Positions 8,109-16,323 of a stretch of 64,000 nt of DNA are shown here, one piece after another. Every line of letters starts with the position of its first letter. The stretch's first letter is position 1. Under the pieces are notes generated by a model. That model ran no database searches. It was not told the origin of the DNA and saw nothing but the letters and a program-made list of their open reading frames with translations. The translations under genes were made by a program, and so were the position numbers. Source of the stretch: Pseudolabrys sp. (lineage in GTDB: Bacteria; Pseudomonadota; Alphaproteobacteria; Rhizobiales; Xanthobacteraceae); the NCBI GenBank assembly GCA_030684935.1, contig JAUXXH010000008.1:28363-92362 (forward strand), in the 5' to 3' direction.

Positions 8109-9341
8109 ATGACCGACCCCTACGACGCCCTTGAAACCCGCGATCCCGCCGCCCGCGCGCGCGAGCAGTTCGCCGCGCTGCCTGCGGCCATCGCCCGCGC
8201 CATGACCGCGCCGGGCTGGGCCAAACACCTCGCCGGCGTCGTCCCGCAATCCGTCACCTCGCGCGCGGCGCTCGCCACATTGCCGGTGATGCGCAAGACC
8301 GATATCGCCGCGCTGCAGAAGGAGGATCCGCCGTTCGGCGGGCTGAACGTCACGCCGCCGGGCCGGGCGAAGCGCCTGCTGATGTCACCGGGACCGATCT
8401 TCGAGCCGGAAGGCGAGGGCGCCGACTGGTGGGGTGCGGCGCGCGCCTGCCATGCCTCCGGCTTTCGTGCCGGCGATATCGTGCACAATGCCTTCGCCTA
8501 TCATCTGACCCCGGGCGGCTTCATTCTGGAATCCGGCGCGCGCGCCGTCGGCTGCGCCGTCATCCCCGGCGGCGTCGGCAATACCGAGCAGCAGCTCGAG
8601 GCGATCGCGCACTACAAACCGTCCGGCTATGTCGGCACGCCCGACTTTCTCAAGATCCTGCTCGATACCGCAGCCAAAACGAACAAGGACGCGTCGTCGT
8701 TCAGGCGTGCGCTGGTGTCGGGTGCGGCGCTGCCGGCCTCGCTGCGCGACGAACTGGGCCAGCGCGGCGTCGCCGTGCTGCAATGCTACGCCACCGCCGA
8801 ACTCGGCATCATCGCTTATGAGTCGTCGGCCCGCGAAGGCATGATCGTCAATGAAACGGTGATTCTCGAAATCGTCCGCCCCGGCACCGGCGAGCCGGTT
8901 GCCGACGGCGACGTCGGCGAGGTCGTCGTCACCTCGTTCAATGCCGACTACCCGATGATCCGGCTGGCCACCGGCGACCTGTCGGCGATCTTGCCGGGCG
9001 TCTCGCCGTGCGGCCGCACCAATGCGCGCATCAAGGGCTGGATGGGCCGCGCCGACCAGACCGCCAAGGTCAAGGGCATGTTCGTGCATCCGAAGCAGAT
9101 CGCCGAGGTCGGCGCGCGGCATCCGCAGCTGGCGCGGCTGCGGCTGGTGGTCGGCCGCGACAACGAGCAGGACACCATGACGCTGCTGGCCGAATGTGCC
9201 GCGCCCGATGCGGCGCTGGAGACTGCGGTCGCGGCGACCGTGCAGTCGGTTACCAAGCTCAAAGGTACGGTCCGGCTGGTGGCGCCCGGTTCGCTGCCCA
9301 ATGACGGCAAGGTGATCGCCGACGAGCGGCCGGCGGGCTAG
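8109..9341 (+). CDS. Phenylacetate-CoA ligase-like AMP-dependent enzyme with degenerate P-loop
   Basis: A 410-residue protein of the PaaK-like ANL group. The overall pattern fits: an aromatic-acid-ligase N-terminal half, GYVGTPDFL, a YATAELG segment (the TE motif region), GEVVVTSFN, LATGDLS (the adenylate Asp) and a small C-terminal domain with KGMFVHPKQI and KLKGTVRLV. The expected Ser/Thr/Gly-rich ATP P-loop reads SPGPIFEPEGEG near residue 93, which lacks the SSGTTG pattern. It may still be active, as related alphaproteobacterial proteins share the change, or it may act on a pre-activated substrate. It closes the transporter block, which began with another CoA ligase. Confidence 0.8.
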   Translation: MTDPYDALETRDPAARAREQFAALPAAIARAMTAPGWAKHLAGVVPQSVTSRAALATLPVMRKTDIAALQKEDPPFGGLNVTPPGRAKRLLMSPGPIFEPEGEGADWWGAARACHASGFRAGDIVHNAFAYHLTPGGFILESGARAVGCAVIPGGVGNTEQQLEAIAHYKPSGYVGTPDFLKILLDTAAKTNKDASSFRRALVSGAALPASLRDELGQRGVAVLQCYATAELGIIAYESSAREGMIVNETVILEIVRPGTGEPVADGDVGEVVVTSFNADYPMIRLATGDLSAILPGVSPCGRTNARIKGWMGRADQTAKVKGMFVHPKQIAEVGARHPQLARLRLVVGRDNEQDTMTLLAECAAPDAALETAVAATVQSVTKLKGTVRLVAPGSLPNDGKVIADERPAG

Positions 9342-9387
9342 GGCGGCTGCCCTTGACCGCACCCGCGGTTTGCTCCTGATAGCAGCC

Positions 9388-10425
9388 ATGAACGCCGCCG
9401 ATCCCGCGCACCGCCCTCCCGGTCATCCCGCTCTGCCGCCGCGCCGCATCGGCGTGCTGCTGGTCAATCTTGGCACGCCGGACGCCACCGATTACTGGTC
9501 GATGCGCCGCTATCTGAAGGAATTTCTGTCCGATCCGCGCGTGATCGAGGAAAACCGCATAAAGTGGTGGCTGGTGCTCAATCTCATCATCCTCACCGTG
9601 CGCCCGGGCCGCAAAGGCCGCGACTACGACAAGATCTGGAATAAGGAGCTCAACGAGTCCTTCCTCAAGACCATCACCCGCTCCCAGTCCGACAAGCTCG
9701 GCGCCATGCTGGCAAGCGATCCGCGCCTGCTGGTCGACTGGGGCATGCGTTACGGCAATCCGTCGATCGCCTCAAAGCTTGAGGCGATGCAGGCGGCCGG
9801 CTGCGACCGCATCCTGCTGGTGCCGCTCTACCCGCAATATGCCGCGGCGACGACAGCCACCGTCTGCGACAAGGCGTTCGAGGCGCTTGCCCGCATGCGC
9901 TGGCAGCCGGCGCTGCGGGTGGCGCCGGCCTGGCATGACCAGCCGGCCTATATCGAGGCGCTGGCCAATTCGCTGGAGCGCGAGATCGCCAAGCTGACGT
10001 TCAAGCCTGACGTCATTATCGCTTCGTTTCACGGCATGCCGGAAGAATATCTGCAGAAGGGCGATCCCTATTACTGCCATTGCGCCAAGACCGCGCGGCT
10101 GCTGCGCGAGCGCATGGGGCTCGACGAAAGCCAGTTGATGCTGACCTTCCAGTCGCGCTTCGGCCCGGCCGAATGGCTCAAGCCCTATACCGACGAGACG
10201 GTGAAGGCGCTGGCTGGACGGGGCGTGAAGAATCTCGCCATCATCACGCCGGGCTTTGCCGCCGACTGCCTGGAGACGCTGGAAGAGATCGCCATGGAGA
10301 ATGCCGAGATTTTCCATCAGGCCGGCGGCGAGAACTTTGCGGCGATTCCCTGCCTCAACGACTCCCCGGACGGCATGAACGTGATCCGCGACGTGGTCGC
10401 GCGCGAACTGCAGGGCTGGGTGTGA
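9388..10425 (+). CDS. hemH: Ferrochelatase
   Basis: A 345-residue protohaem ferrochelatase, which inserts Fe2+ into protoporphyrin IX in the last step of haem synthesis. The N terminus has LLVNLGTPDAT. The active-site region FHGMPEEYLQKGDPYYCHC (His about residue 215) and the C-terminal ITPGFAADCLETLEEI (catalytic Glu region) are intact. Length is normal for proteobacterial enzymes. The ATG at 9388 is the first Met and gives the canonical N terminus after a short basic/Pro-rich leader. It follows the CoA ligase after 46 bases but is functionally unrelated; the repeat after it may separate transcripts. Confidence 0.96.
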   Translation: MNAADPAHRPPGHPALPPRRIGVLLVNLGTPDATDYWSMRRYLKEFLSDPRVIEENRIKWWLVLNLIILTVRPGRKGRDYDKIWNKELNESFLKTITRSQSDKLGAMLASDPRLLVDWGMRYGNPSIASKLEAMQAAGCDRILLVPLYPQYAAATTATVCDKAFEALARMRWQPALRVAPAWHDQPAYIEALANSLEREIAKLTFKPDVIIASFHGMPEEYLQKGDPYYCHCAKTARLLRERMGLDESQLMLTFQSRFGPAEWLKPYTDETVKALAGRGVKNLAIITPGFAADCLETLEEIAMENAEIFHQAGGENFAAIPCLNDSPDGMNVIRDVVARELQGWV

Positions 10426-10439
10426 GGTGAGGGGCTTAT

Positions 10440-10557
10440 CCCTCCCCTGAAAGGGGAGGGTCGATCGCGCGACAGCGCGATCGGGGTGGGGGGTTATGCC
10501 GCCAAGTCCCCACCCGGCTCGCTGTCGCTCGCCACCCTCCCCGCAAGCGGGGAGGGA
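10440..10557. repeat. Composite palindromic repeat, downstream of hemH
   Basis: CCCTCCCCTGAAAGGGGAGGG, then GATCGCGCGACAGCGCGATC, GGGGTGGGGGG, and the inverted half with CCCCACCC, GGCTCGCTGTCGCTCGCC and CCCTCCCCGCAAGCGGGGAGGG. This is one of the best preserved copies in the window and shows the architecture clearly. It lies between hemH and the outer-membrane barrel gene. Confidence 0.82.
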
Positions 10558-10578
10558 TAAGCAGCGCCATCAACACCT

Positions 10579-10611
10579 CGTTAACCATAGCCCTTTAACG
10601 TCCGTTAACCA
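10579..10611. promoter_or_regulatory. TTAAC cluster upstream of the outer-membrane barrel gene
   Basis: Two exact 9-base direct repeats CGTTAACCA lie at 10579-10587 and 10603-10611, with a TTTAACG between them. TTAACC is the half-site of the alphaproteobacterial cell-cycle regulator CtrA; spacing here is not the canonical TTAA-N7-TTAA. Regulation by CtrA is therefore only a possibility. Confidence 0.3.
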
Positions 10612-10686
10612 CTTCCCGCCGGCTCCGCGGGGGCGTGCGCGTTGTTGCGCCCGTCACCAGCCGGTCACAGGAGGCCGAGACAGGAC

Positions 10687-12399
10687 GTGCGGCGCCTTTG
10701 TATCCCACGCTTGGCCGCGCCCCGTTGCGCGTGCTGGTTCGCGGCCGCCGTCATGGCGGGCGCGGCGGTGGAGGCGCATGCCCAGCTCGCCGCGCCCGAT
10801 CCGCTGTCGCCGCGGCTGAGCGTAGACCAGCGCGCGGTTCCCGGTTTTCAGCGCTTCGATCAGCCGGCCCAGGCGCAGCTTGGCCAGCCGACCACGTTCA
10901 CGCCGACGCCCTCCGGCGCCGGCACCACCGGTTTCGATTCGACCAACAGCCGCCGGCCGCGCGCCGGTGCGGCGCCGCGCGCGGCGACCGGCACATCGGC
11001 CTCAACCGGCCTCGACGCGCAGGCCTCGGTCCCGCCGGCATCGGCAACGCCACCGCTTTCGCCGTACCAGCTTCCGCCGCGCGGCAGCCCCGCCGCCCAG
11101 GCGCGGGCGCAAGTGCCAGGCGCCGGACCGATCGAAGACGTCGGCGCCATCCGCGATGCGGCGCGCCGCCGCCGGGCGCGCCTCGACGAGGTCGATCCCT
11201 ATGCCGCGATCGGCCTGCGCGGCGGCAGCTTCATCTGGTATCCGGCCATCGAACTGCTCGGCGGCTACGACACCAATCCGGAACGCGGATCGAACGGGAA
11301 GGGCGCGTCGCTCTACACCATCGCGCCGGAACTGCGGGTGCAGTCGGACTGGTCGCGCCACGAGTTCAAGGCCGATCTGCGCGGCAGCTACACCGGTTAC
11401 AGCCCGGACACCGAGCCGACGCTGAGCCGCCCGGCCTTCGACGGCCGCGCCGAGGGCCGCGTCGACGTCACGAAGAATACACGCATTGATGCCGGCGCCC
11501 GTCTGCTGGTGTCGACCGACAATCCCGGCAGCCCGAATTTGCAGGCCGGATTGCAGTCGCTGCCGATCTTCACCACTGCGGGCGGCTCGCTCGGTCTCGG
11601 TCACCGCTTCAACCGCTTCGACCTGTCGGTGCGCGGCGATGCCGAGCGCACGTCGTATCAAAACTCGAAGCTGACCGACGGCAGCACCGTCAGCAACGAC
11701 GACCGCAACTTCGATCAATATGCCGGCACGCTGCGCGGCGCCTACGAACTGTCACCGGGGGTAACGCCGTTCGTCGACGTCACCTCCGACAAGCGCCGGC
11801 ACGATGTCTCGCCCGATCCGAACGGCTACCAGCGCAATTCGACCGGCCTCACCGGGCGGATCGGTTCGACATTCGAACTGTCGCGGCTGCTTGTCGGCGA
11901 GGTGGCGCTTGGCTACACCCAGCGCTCCTATGACGATCCGAGGTTCGGCGACCTGACCGGCCTGATCGGCGACGCCTCGCTGGTCTGGACCGTCAATGCG
12001 CTGACCACGGTCAAGCTCACCGCACGGTCGAACGTCGCGGAATCAACGGTGCCGGGCGTGTCCGGCGTGCTCAACCGCGACGTCGGCGTGCAGGTCGATC
12101 ACGCCTTCCGCCGCTATCTGATCGGCAGCGTCAAAGCCGGCTTCGGGCTTGAGAGCTATCGCGGCGTCACGTCGTCGACGGTCACGACCATCGTCTGCGA
12201 TTGCGTGGTCTCGACCACGACAACGACGGGCGTCGACCGCGAGGACAAGCGTTTCTGGCTCGGCGCCGGCCTGACCTACAAGTTCAACCGCAACGTCCAC
12301 CTCAAAGGCGAATTCCGCCAGGAGTGGCTGCGCTCCAACGTGCTCGGCAACGACTATACCGCCAGCACGTTCCTGGTCGGCGTGCGCTGGCAGCAGTAA
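10687..12399 (+). CDS. Outer-membrane beta-barrel protein (porin-2-like)
   Basis: A 570-residue exported protein. The chosen GTG start at 10687 lies 12 bases after AGGAGG and yields a basic N terminus, a hydrophobic core and HAQ before LAAPD, a good signal peptide; a TTG at 10642 would add 15 residues. Residues up to about 170 are Pro/Ala-rich and low complexity. From about residue 180 to the end, alternating patterns (FIWYPAIELLGGYDTNP, ELRVQSDWSRHEFKADLRG, LSVRGDAERTSYQNS) indicate a large beta-barrel, resembling the beta-barrel-porin-2 family often found with polysaccharide genes. galU lies nearby, on the other strand. Substrate unknown. Confidence 0.72.
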   Translation: MRRLCIPRLAAPRCACWFAAAVMAGAAVEAHAQLAAPDPLSPRLSVDQRAVPGFQRFDQPAQAQLGQPTTFTPTPSGAGTTGFDSTNSRRPRAGAAPRAATGTSASTGLDAQASVPPASATPPLSPYQLPPRGSPAAQARAQVPGAGPIEDVGAIRDAARRRRARLDEVDPYAAIGLRGGSFIWYPAIELLGGYDTNPERGSNGKGASLYTIAPELRVQSDWSRHEFKADLRGSYTGYSPDTEPTLSRPAFDGRAEGRVDVTKNTRIDAGARLLVSTDNPGSPNLQAGLQSLPIFTTAGGSLGLGHRFNRFDLSVRGDAERTSYQNSKLTDGSTVSNDDRNFDQYAGTLRGAYELSPGVTPFVDVTSDKRRHDVSPDPNGYQRNSTGLTGRIGSTFELSRLLVGEVALGYTQRSYDDPRFGDLTGLIGDASLVWTVNALTTVKLTARSNVAESTVPGVSGVLNRDVGVQVDHAFRRYLIGSVKAGFGLESYRGVTSSTVTTIVCDCVVSTTTTTGVDREDKRFWLGAGLTYKFNRNVHLKGEFRQEWLRSNVLGNDYTASTFLVGVRWQQ

Positions 12400-12412
12400 C
12401 GGGTGCGCGGGC

Positions 12413-13798
12413 CTACGCGTGACCCGCGTGGATGACCGTTTTGAATTCCTCGTCGTTCTTGAAAACCTCGAGGTCGTTATCTTCCGTCACTGAATTCGCC
12501 TGCGACGGGTCGAGCATGTTGCGCAACAGAACCCGCGCCGAACTGTTGGGATCTGGAGACAGTTCGATCGTCTTCTTCACCTCTGCCAGCGCGCGCGCGC
12601 GGGCATTCTGCTTGTCAGCTTCGGAACCATTGTTCTGAGCCAGCCAGGCAAATCGCTGCCCTTCGGCGGCCGCGGTCCATAGCCGTACGAACGGATCGTT
12701 GGCGCCATCCGGCCGCGCCAGCAGTTTCGCGGCTATCGGCAATGCCTTCTGGAAGCTTTCCGGCGCTGGTTCGTAAAGTACCTGAACCAGATCGCGCTTC
12801 AGCAGCGCGAGATTGTCGCCTTCCTTCTGTTCGGCCTCCGCAATCAGCGCCTGCGCGGCTTGGGTGCTGCCCTGGCGCTCGAGCACATCAGCGAGCCGCA
12901 CCAGATAGTCTTTCTTGTCCGGCTCCTTGGCGATAGCGTCGCGCAGTGCCTGGTTGGCGGCCTGGAAGTTGCCCGCACGCGCTTGCGCCGAACCCCACGC
13001 GGCAAGTTCGGCGCCGGTCTTGAGCGCGCCGTATGGCACGCGCAGAAGCTGCTCGTCTTCCGTCGATGACGGCGTGACGTTGGTGCCGCGTCCACCGATC
13101 GGCGTTTGCAGCGCCGTCTTGATCGCCGGCTCCTCAAGGGCCGGTGTCGGGCCGATCACCGCCTCGACATCGGTCAGCAGCGACATCACGCGGGTGCGCG
13201 TCTCCAAATAGAGGAAGAGGAATCCGCCGACCAGGGCCGCGGTCAGCACCAGCATGAACATCACGTCGGCGCCGGGTGCTTCGCTCACACTGGCTTTGAA
13301 ACGGTTCGCAAGCGATACGACATGGGCATAGATGGTGCCGGCCTGAACCAGGCTGACGCCGACAATGATCTTGGTCAGCCAGTCGGAAATTTCCTCGAGA
13401 TTGGAGTTGCCGGCGAAGGCGCGGCCAGGCTGTGCCGATCCCTTGCCTGTCGTTGTTGCCGCAGGGGTGGCGCCGGCAGGAGTCGATGCAGCGGGCGAGT
13501 TCACCACGACATTGCCTTGCAGCGTCCGCGGAATGCCAAACAGGAAGCCGAGCAGGCCACCGACGGCCGCGGCCGTCACTGTCAGCGCGGCGAGCACGCT
13601 CAGGATAAAGATCGCCCCCTTACCGGTCTGCGAAAACGCATAAAATGCGATAACGACGGCGACAGCGACAAAGAACCAGATCGCCAGCCTCTCGATCTCC
13701 CGGAGCTGTCCTCTCAGGGTATCGCGGGCCCGATCGCGTTCGTTCTTGGCGGCGTCTCCGCCCGCGCCGGTACCAATGCCGAATGGTAGCGTGACCAT
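12413..13798 (-). CDS. Four-helix membrane protein with TPR-like C-terminal domain
   Basis: A 461-residue protein of unknown function. After a short charged N terminus there is a hydrophobic helix (AIWFFVAVAVVIAFYAF, about 40-56), a second helix running into GGLLGFLFGIPR, a Thr/Ala/Pro-rich linker, the conserved-looking NSNLEEISDWLTKIIVGV followed by a third hydrophobic stretch, and a fourth helix (FMLVLTAALVGGFLFLYLE). The C-terminal half (about 250-461) is helical, with repeating Ala/Leu patterns (AAWGSAQARAGNFQAANQAL) that look like tetratricopeptide repeats. The GFLFGIPR...NLEEISDWLTKI module recurs, as far as I recall, in membrane proteins with varied soluble sensor domains, but no function can be assigned. 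It converges on the outer-membrane barrel gene, with 13 bases between stops. Confidence 0.68.
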   Translation of the reverse strand: MVTLPFGIGTGAGGDAAKNERDRARDTLRGQLREIERLAIWFFVAVAVVIAFYAFSQTGKGAIFILSVLAALTVTAAAVGGLLGFLFGIPRTLQGNVVVNSPAASTPAGATPAATTTGKGSAQPGRAFAGNSNLEEISDWLTKIIVGVSLVQAGTIYAHVVSLANRFKASVSEAPGADVMFMLVLTAALVGGFLFLYLETRTRVMSLLTDVEAVIGPTPALEEPAIKTALQTPIGGRGTNVTPSSTEDEQLLRVPYGALKTGAELAAWGSAQARAGNFQAANQALRDAIAKEPDKKDYLVRLADVLERQGSTQAAQALIAEAEQKEGDNLALLKRDLVQVLYEPAPESFQKALPIAAKLLARPDGANDPFVRLWTAAAEGQRFAWLAQNNGSEADKQNARARALAEVKKTIELSPDPNSSARVLLRNMLDPSQANSVTEDNDLEVFKNDEEFKTVIHAGHA

Positions 13799-13887
13799 GG
13801 CCGCCCCCCAGCTTGCCAGTCCCCCGCCATGCTACCATGGCGGGTAAGGCGCGCAACGGGGTGGGTCGGTCCGACCAGCGAGACCGG

Positions 13888-14769
13888 CTACTTCCCGCCC
13901 AGCATCCGCTGCATTTCGGCGCGCAATTCCGGCGCGATGTCGTCGCGCTCGAGGCCATAGGCGATGTTGGCGGTGAGGAAGCCGATCTTGGAACCGCAGT
14001 CGAAGCTGCGGCCGTCGAACTTCAGACCGTAGAACGGCTGGGTCTTGGCCAGCGTCAGCATCGCGTCGGTGAGCTGGATTTCGCCGCCGGCGCCGGCCGC
14101 CTGCTTCGACAGCACCTCGAAGATCTCCGGCTGCAGGATGTAGCGGCCGGTGATGCTGAGATTGGACGGCGCATCGGCCGGCTTCGGCTTTTCGACCATG
14201 CCGGTGATCGCGAAAGCCTTGCCCTTGGTCTCGCCGACGCCGACGATGCCGTACATGTGGACGCGGTCGGTCGGCACTTCCTCGACCGCGATGATATTGG
14301 CGCTGGCGTCGAGCGCGTTGGCGGCATCGATCATCTGCGCCAGGCAGCCGGGCTCGTGCTGCACCAGAACGTCCGGCAGCAGCAGCGCGAAGGGCTCGTT
14401 GCCGACCAGTTCGCGCGCGCACCAGACGGCATGGCCGAGGCCCAGCGGCGACTGCTGGCGGGTGAAGCTGGCGGTGCCGGCTTCGGGAAGGTCCTGCGAC
14501 AACAGGCTCAGCTCTTCCTTCTTGCCGCGCTCGACCAGCGTCAGTTCCAGTTCGAACTGGCGGTCGAAATGGTCTTCAATCACGCTCTTGTTGCGGCCAG
14601 TGACAAAGATGAAATGCTCGATGCCGGCCTCGCGCGCCTCGTCGACCACGTGCTGGATCAGCGGCCGGTCGACCACCGGCAGCATTTCCTTCGGCATCGC
14701 CTTGGTGGCGGGCAGGAACCGGGTTCCGAGGCCGGCGACGGGGAAGATGGCTTTTCTGATGCGGGACAT
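13888..14769 (-). CDS. galU: UTP-glucose-1-phosphate uridylyltransferase
   Basis: A 293-residue nucleotidyltransferase making UDP-glucose from UTP and glucose-1-phosphate for polysaccharide and envelope synthesis. The N-terminal nucleotide-binding motif VAGLGTRFLPATKAMPKEML (residues 11-30) and the catalytic Lys in PKEMLPV are intact. Further conserved blocks are GLGHAVWCARELVG, ALLLPDVLV and VEKPKPADAPSNLSI. Length is typical. The ATG at 14769 opens directly with MSRIRKAIFPV. It is transcribed away from the lytic transglycosylase gene; the 159-base space between them holds both promoters. Confidence 0.96.
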   Translation of the reverse strand: MSRIRKAIFPVAGLGTRFLPATKAMPKEMLPVVDRPLIQHVVDEAREAGIEHFIFVTGRNKSVIEDHFDRQFELELTLVERGKKEELSLLSQDLPEAGTASFTRQQSPLGLGHAVWCARELVGNEPFALLLPDVLVQHEPGCLAQMIDAANALDASANIIAVEEVPTDRVHMYGIVGVGETKGKAFAITGMVEKPKPADAPSNLSITGRYILQPEIFEVLSKQAAGAGGEIQLTDAMLTLAKTQPFYGLKFDGRSFDCGSKIGFLTANIAYGLERDDIAPELRAEMQRMLGGK

Positions 14770-14928
14770 GGCGAGGGGGAACTGCCTGGATTGGATTGAA
14801 ATGGGTCTGCGGATGAGAAAGCATGGGCGCGCGCGTTGGTCCAGATGGCAGGCCCCATTAACGCCATGGAAACGATATCACTGCACCCATGGGGCTTGGG
14901 GCGAAAAGATGTGGGAGCGCCGGCCGCA

Positions 14929-16260
14929 ATGACAGGGATACAGCGCCATCTCATGGCCGCCGCCGTTATGGCCGCTTTCAGCGGCAGCGCCGTGGCCAAT
15001 GAGGATCGCAAAAGCTCGATTACGGGCACGATCCCGCGCGCTTCGGCCCCGGTCCAGCCGGGCGACAAGGAATGGAGCGGTGAATCCGGCGGTTCCGGTC
15101 ATCCGCAGATGACGGCTGCGGCGATCCGCGCCGCGGCGGCGAATTTCCCGCAGTGCATCGAACAGCTATGGCCGCAGGCCGCGCGCCGCGGCATATCGCG
15201 CGCCAGTTTCGATGCCCATGCGGCGTCGCTGACCCCCGATCTGCGCATCATGGATTTCGTCGACAGCCAGCCCGAGTTCACCCGATCGTTCTGGGACTAC
15301 CTCGATATCCTGGTCACCGACGCGCGCATCGCCAAAGGCCGCGAGATGATGGACAAGCACCGCGCCATCTTCGAGGCGGTGGAGCAGACCTATGGCGTCG
15401 ACCGCTTTGTCGTCGCCGCCATCTGGGGCGTGGAAACCAGTTACGGCGACATCCGCGGCGACCGCCCGGTGATCCGCTCGACGGCGACGCTGGCCTGCGT
15501 CGGCCGGCGGCAGAACTATTTCCGCGACGAGTTTCTGTCGGCGCTGGAAATCCTGCACCGCGGCGACGTCAAGCCCGACCGGCTGGTCGGCTCCTGGGCC
15601 GGCGCCTTCGGCCCGACCCAGTTCATGCCGAGCGCGTTCAAGCGCGACGCCATGGATTTCGACCGCGACGGCCGCCGCGATCTCGTGGACTCGGTCGCCG
15701 ACGTGATGGGCTCGACCGCCAACAAGCTCAAGCGCGGCGGCTGGAAACCAGGCGAAACATGGGGCTACGAAGTCGTGGTGCCGGCGACGTTCGATTTCCT
15801 GCTGGCCGAACACGGCCGCACGCTGACGATCCGCGAATGGGAGCGGCACGGGCTCCGCCGCGCCGGCGGCCAGGCTTTCCCGCGACCCGATGACCGCGCC
15901 TACCTGCTGGTGCCGGCCGGCGTGCAGGGGCCCGGCTTCCTGATGCTGCCGAATTTCCGCGCCATCATGCGCTACAACCCGTCCGAGGCCTATGCGCTGG
16001 CCATCGGTCATCTCGCCGACCGGCTGCGCGGCGGCGATGCCTTCGTGCAGGAGTGGCCGCGCTATGAGCGCGTGCTGTCGCGCGCCGAGCGGCTGGAGCT
16101 GCAACAGCTGCTGGCGCGGCACGGTTTCGATGTCGGCGAGCCGGACGGCCGCTTCGGCGCCAAGACCCGCTCGGCGATCCGCGATTTTCAAGCCCGGATC
16201 GGCCAGGTTCCCGACGGCTTCGCCTCCGCCGTGGTGCTGGAGCGGCTGCGCGGCCGCTAG
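14929..16260 (+). CDS. Periplasmic lytic murein transglycosylase (MltB family) with peptidoglycan-binding domain
   Basis: A 443-residue exported enzyme that cleaves the MurNAc-GlcNAc bond with 1,6-anhydro product formation. The start at ATG 14929 gives a signal sequence (MTGIQRHLMAAAVMAAF...SAVAN); a TTG at 14836 would add 31 residues not looking like a signal. The catalytic Glu is in WGVETSYG, about residue 169. GAFGPTQFMPSAFKRDAMD is the typical family-3 motif. A C-terminal PG_binding_1 domain (LQQLLARHGFDVGEPDGRFG...RDFQARIGQVPDGFAS) fills roughly the last 60 residues. No lipobox is seen, so it is a soluble periplasmic form. Confidence 0.9.
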   Translation: MTGIQRHLMAAAVMAAFSGSAVANEDRKSSITGTIPRASAPVQPGDKEWSGESGGSGHPQMTAAAIRAAAANFPQCIEQLWPQAARRGISRASFDAHAASLTPDLRIMDFVDSQPEFTRSFWDYLDILVTDARIAKGREMMDKHRAIFEAVEQTYGVDRFVVAAIWGVETSYGDIRGDRPVIRSTATLACVGRRQNYFRDEFLSALEILHRGDVKPDRLVGSWAGAFGPTQFMPSAFKRDAMDFDRDGRRDLVDSVADVMGSTANKLKRGGWKPGETWGYEVVVPATFDFLLAEHGRTLTIREWERHGLRRAGGQAFPRPDDRAYLLVPAGVQGPGFLMLPNFRAIMRYNPSEAYALAIGHLADRLRGGDAFVQEWPRYERVLSRAERLELQQLLARHGFDVGEPDGRFGAKTRSAIRDFQARIGQVPDGFASAVVLERLRGR

Positions 16261-16323
16261 GCTAACCACCCCGCCACCTTCGAGTTGACATTTTTCGCGC
16301 GCTATTGACCCTGCAAGCCGGCA

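Noticed and set aside
2187..10557. The composite palindromes as intrinsic terminators
   Set aside because: None has a U-tract and they lie inside an apparent operon, so simple termination at each would silence downstream transporter genes.
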